Positions 63,060 to 64,000 of a stretch of DNA of 64,000 nucleotides are shown here, in pieces. A program made the position numbers and the translations under genes. The stretch lies in the NCBI RefSeq assembly GCF_023856365.1, contig NC_064538.1, forward strand, positions 8,316,435-8,380,434, read 5' to 3'. The notes below the pieces were generated by a model, which was not told the origin of the DNA, searched no databases, and worked only from the letters and a program-made list of their open reading frames with translations. Source of the stretch: Brienomyrus brachyistius (taxonomy: Eukaryota; Chordata; Actinopteri; Osteoglossiformes; Mormyridae). The first letter of the stretch is position 1. Each line of letters opens with the position of its first letter.

Positions 63060-63350
63060 ATTCCATTTGCATCATTCTATACCTGTTACACAGTCTATAT
63101 ACCATACTTATATTTTGCTGCTACATTCCTGTTGCTATATTATGCACACTCATATATTCATGTATACACTGTGTGTCTGACCTCCTATCATGTCATGTGT
63201 ACTATGTGTTAATCTGCACTTTACTCCTGCAATTGCATACATACAACCCCCCATATGCCTTTTGTTGCACCGTGGTCGACATCTCGTACCACTGTATACT
63301 TCTGCATGGCTGGCACAACAATAAAGTCCAACTCGACTTGACTTGACAGG
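63060..63350 (+). repeat. Non-LTR retrotransposon 3' end
   Basis: T-rich, CAC/CTG-poor 3' UTR-like sequence ending GGCACAACAATAAAGTCCAA and then CTCGACTTGACTTGAC, a typical LINE end with a short repeated tail. 5'-truncated; no reverse-transcriptase coding is present. Confidence 0.65.
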
Positions 63351-64000
63351 TTTCCTGGCATTCAACACCCAGATCCACTTATTATAATGGATTGTGGTCA
63401 ACTCCAGCTCATATCTCAAAAGCCTACCAAAAGAGGTAACCTTCCCTCTACATCCCTCCTTTTTGGGAGCCAGGTCTTTGTGACATAGTGATTCTGGTTC
63501 TGATCTGTCATATTTTTCATCACGTATATTTCAAAAATGCTTTTGTTTCGGTTGTTGTATGTGCTTTTCTCATTCAATATGAAAATAATCAACTTTTGTT
63601 AACATGAACAAAATGTAAAATGCCAAATATCTTTCAATGGACATTTATCTAACCCTTAGCAAAGCATATTCTGGAAACCGAAACTCTCATCTTGGCTGTA
63701 TCTGGAGAGCCATTAACTCCAGCAGACCTTAGAAATCATGCTTACTATGCTTGTTTTTCTCTTACCTCCTAATCAGGCCTCTGTGTTCCAGTACAGCTTA
63801 CTCGCTCAAATGACAAGACAGAAACATTCATTGTTTTCCAGGGCGAGAACACTGACTCAGTCTAAACCAATTTGAAGTTTCTAATTTCAAGACAGAGCTG
63901 AATAACTTTAAAACTCTAACCCCCATGAACACAGGCATCACAATGTAGCCTGTCCACGACAAAGCAGTCATGGGACTTTGTTGAATACTATGGTTATGAT
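63351..64000. other. Right edge, no gene seen
   Basis: AT-rich; nothing recognised. Lies within or upstream of the inka2 transcription unit. Confidence 0.45.

Noticed and set aside
59500..64000. First coding exon of inka2 in the right part of the window
   Set aside because: I looked on the minus strand for the conserved MDCYLRRLKQEL-type peptide and did not find it; it probably lies beyond 64000.

Overview
The window is nuclear DNA from a vertebrate, almost certainly a ray-finned (teleost-type) fish. Coding exons are short, have GT/AG borders and are separated by long AT-rich introns. Much of the rest is fish-type interspersed repeat: tRNA-derived SINEs with TGGA tails, Tc1-like and hAT elements, non-LTR retrotransposon 3' ends and many micro/minisatellites. 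I cannot place the species more precisely.

Three protein-coding genes can be supported. (1) A leiomodin of the LMOD1 type on the + strand, 6904-11058, with three coding exons including a six-codon last exon. (2) rap1a on the + strand, with a CpG-rich promoter and non-coding first exon near 21.4-21.54 kb, six coding exons from 39705 to 44130, and an intron in the 3' UTR. The 3' UTR resembles the human RAP1A mRNA as I remember it. (3) The large 3' coding exon of inka2 (FAM212B, PAK4 inhibitor) on the - strand, 55160-56179; its first coding exon is not visible and probably lies beyond the right edge. RAP1A and INKA2 are also neighbours on human 1p13.2, which supports both identifications. LMOD1 is on 1q in human, so its place here is a different arrangement.

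Between lmod1 and rap1a lies a broken glycosyltransferase gene of the B4GALNT1/2 family (14643-15744). Two exons remain, one carries a frameshifting deletion, and the exons that should encode the DXD catalytic motif are missing. Next to it is a decayed DDE transposase (about 17.0-18.05 kb).

Accessory content: 1-6.6 kb holds minisatellites, an hAT MITE with an 8-bp target duplication and an LTR-like repeat with a second copy at 13.0-13.7 kb. The 18-kb first intron of rap1a holds an almost full-length Tc1-like element (30.25-31.44 kb) and an hAT-like repeat family. The first intron inside the rap1a coding region holds a pogo/Tigger-type MITE that looks like a primate MER44 repeat. Right of inka2, a SINE has expanded internally into 27 tandem 36-bp units, each carrying a degenerate Pol III B-box, while an unexpanded copy of the same SINE lies 1 kb away. 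A 15-bp minisatellite occupies 61.36-62.03 kb. The long repeat-encoded reading frames in these arrays are not genes.

Functionally the three genes are linked only loosely: leiomodin nucleates actin filaments in smooth muscle, Rap1A controls integrin and cadherin adhesion, and Inka2 restrains PAK4, a regulator of actin and adhesion. There is no evidence that they form a unit.
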